Shown in pieces: positions 5,675 to 6,132 of a DNA stretch of 6,132 nucleotides (the stretch's first letter is position 1; the number at the start of each line of letters is the position of its first letter). Source of the stretch: an uncultured Clostridium sp. (GTDB lineage Bacteria > Bacillota > Clostridia > TANB77 > CAG-508); the NCBI GenBank assembly GCA_948465625.1, contig CAOJXM010000070.1:1-6132 (forward strand). Direction: 5' to 3'. Position numbers and translations under genes: made by a program. The notes below the pieces were generated by a model that did not search any database, had not been told where the DNA came from, and saw only the letters and a program-made list of their open reading frames with translations.

Positions 5675-5731
5675 GCCAAATAGCATAGGACATTCAAGCT
5701 ACCGAATACAAATAAACAAAGGGGGATAAAA

Positions 5732-6132
5732 ATGGTAATTCGAATTAAAAAAAGTCAACTCATGATTGCATTGGTTGCACTTATTACAATTAGTATTTTT
5801 TCATTGGTAAGCAATTCTTTTGGAATGCAACATTACTACAAAGTAGATTTTAGTACAGGGCTTGTAACAGCAAGTACCTTAAATGTAAGAAGTGGTCCAG
5901 GGATTGGCTATGGAATTGTAACAACCGTAAAGAAAAATGAATATATTCGTGTATTTGCAGGGGTAGGAGATTGGTACATTGTGCAAATAGAGGGAGATTA
6001 CGTAGGAGCCGTTAGTAAAAAGTATGTGAAACCAATCTATCCCAATAGTAATAATATAGGAACAACAGGGGGAAACGAAAACAACAATCAGAGTACACCA
6101 ACCAAACTTACAGCAGATGAGCAAGAAGTACT
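5732..6132 (+). CDS. SH3b-domain exported protein, probably continuing into a CAP domain; 5' part only
   Basis: The first 133 codons are present and the frame is open at the right edge. A basic start (MVIRIKKSQ) and a hydrophobic segment (about 10-30) form a signal peptide or N-terminal membrane anchor; I see no clear AxA cleavage site. Residues about 45-101 are a bacterial SH3 domain: ASTLNVRSGPGIGYGIVTTV, then VGDWYIVQIEGDYVGAVSKKYV. Such domains usually bind cell-wall peptides. A low-complexity N/T/G linker (102-123) leads to LTADEQEV (126-133), which resembles the opening of CAP (SCP/YkwD-like) domains in clostridial SH3-CAP proteins. The CAP call rests on eight residues and is inference; a peptidase or amidase domain could follow instead. 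AAAGGGGG (5718-5725) lies 6 nt before the ATG. I found no convincing sigma-A promoter in the divergent gap shared with smpB. Confidence 0.8.
   Translation, partial: MVIRIKKSQLMIALVALITISIFSLVSNSFGMQHYYKVDFSTGLVTASTLNVRSGPGIGYGIVTTVKKNEYIRVFAGVGDWYIVQIEGDYVGAVSKKYVKPIYPNSNNIGTTGGNENNNQSTPTKLTADEQEV

Noticed and set aside
5879..6124. Minus-strand open frame opposite the SH3b gene
   Set aside because: The + strand frame encodes a clear SH3b domain with signal sequence and ribosome-binding site; the antisense product has no recognisable feature.

Overview
The window is AT-rich DNA. Codons mostly end in A or T, and ribosome-binding sites are strong AAGGAGG- or AAGGGGG-type sites. It looks like a low-GC, anaerobic, probably spore-forming Firmicute of the Clostridia type. 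The grounds are a sporulation protease (SpoIVFB-like) behind an M23-domain gene, an FprA-type diiron flavoprotein typical of anaerobes, a class II aldolase, and a pilin-like surface protein of a kind I associate with uncultured gut Clostridia. The lineage is inferred; no rRNA or other phylogenetic marker beyond SmpB is present.

Layout. Positions 1-1326 (+) hold the 3' end of an M23 (LytM) gene, a SpoIVFB-like M50 intramembrane protease and a DUF5662-type protein. They are packed tightly: a 15-nt gap, then a 47-nt overlap. This matches a spoIVFA-spoIVFB type locus. After 47 nt with no visible terminator comes fprA (1374-2558), a two-domain O2/NO-reducing flavodiiron protein. It ends at a 15-bp hairpin terminator whose 5' arm overlaps the -10 element of a promoter for the next gene. 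That gene (2763-3881) encodes a prepilin-type N-terminus fused to a formylglycine-generating-enzyme/C-type-lectin-like domain, and it has its own hairpin downstream. A consensus sigma-A promoter (TTGACA-17-TACAAT) then drives fba (4028-4960), the glycolytic class II fructose-bisphosphate aldolase. A REP-like GGGAC/GTCCC palindromic element begins at the fba stop codon.

From about 5020 the strands converge. A hairpin at 5024-5068 ends fba, and another at 5141-5178 ends smpB, which is read leftward (5622 to 5179). SmpB is the tmRNA partner in ribosome rescue. Its promoter (TTGACT-17-TATAAT) sits in the divergent gap before the last gene, a secreted or membrane-anchored SH3b protein (5732 to the right edge) that probably continues into a CAP domain.

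Most genes are separate housekeeping, stress or envelope units with their own promoters; only the first three (perhaps four) look like one transcript. I see no CRISPR array, tRNA, rRNA, reverse transcriptase or transposase gene. The least ordinary pieces are the pilin/FGE-like fusion with its downstream hairpin, the promoter embedded in a terminator, the His-rich DUF5662 protein overlapping spoIVFB, and the REP-like palindrome at the end of fba.
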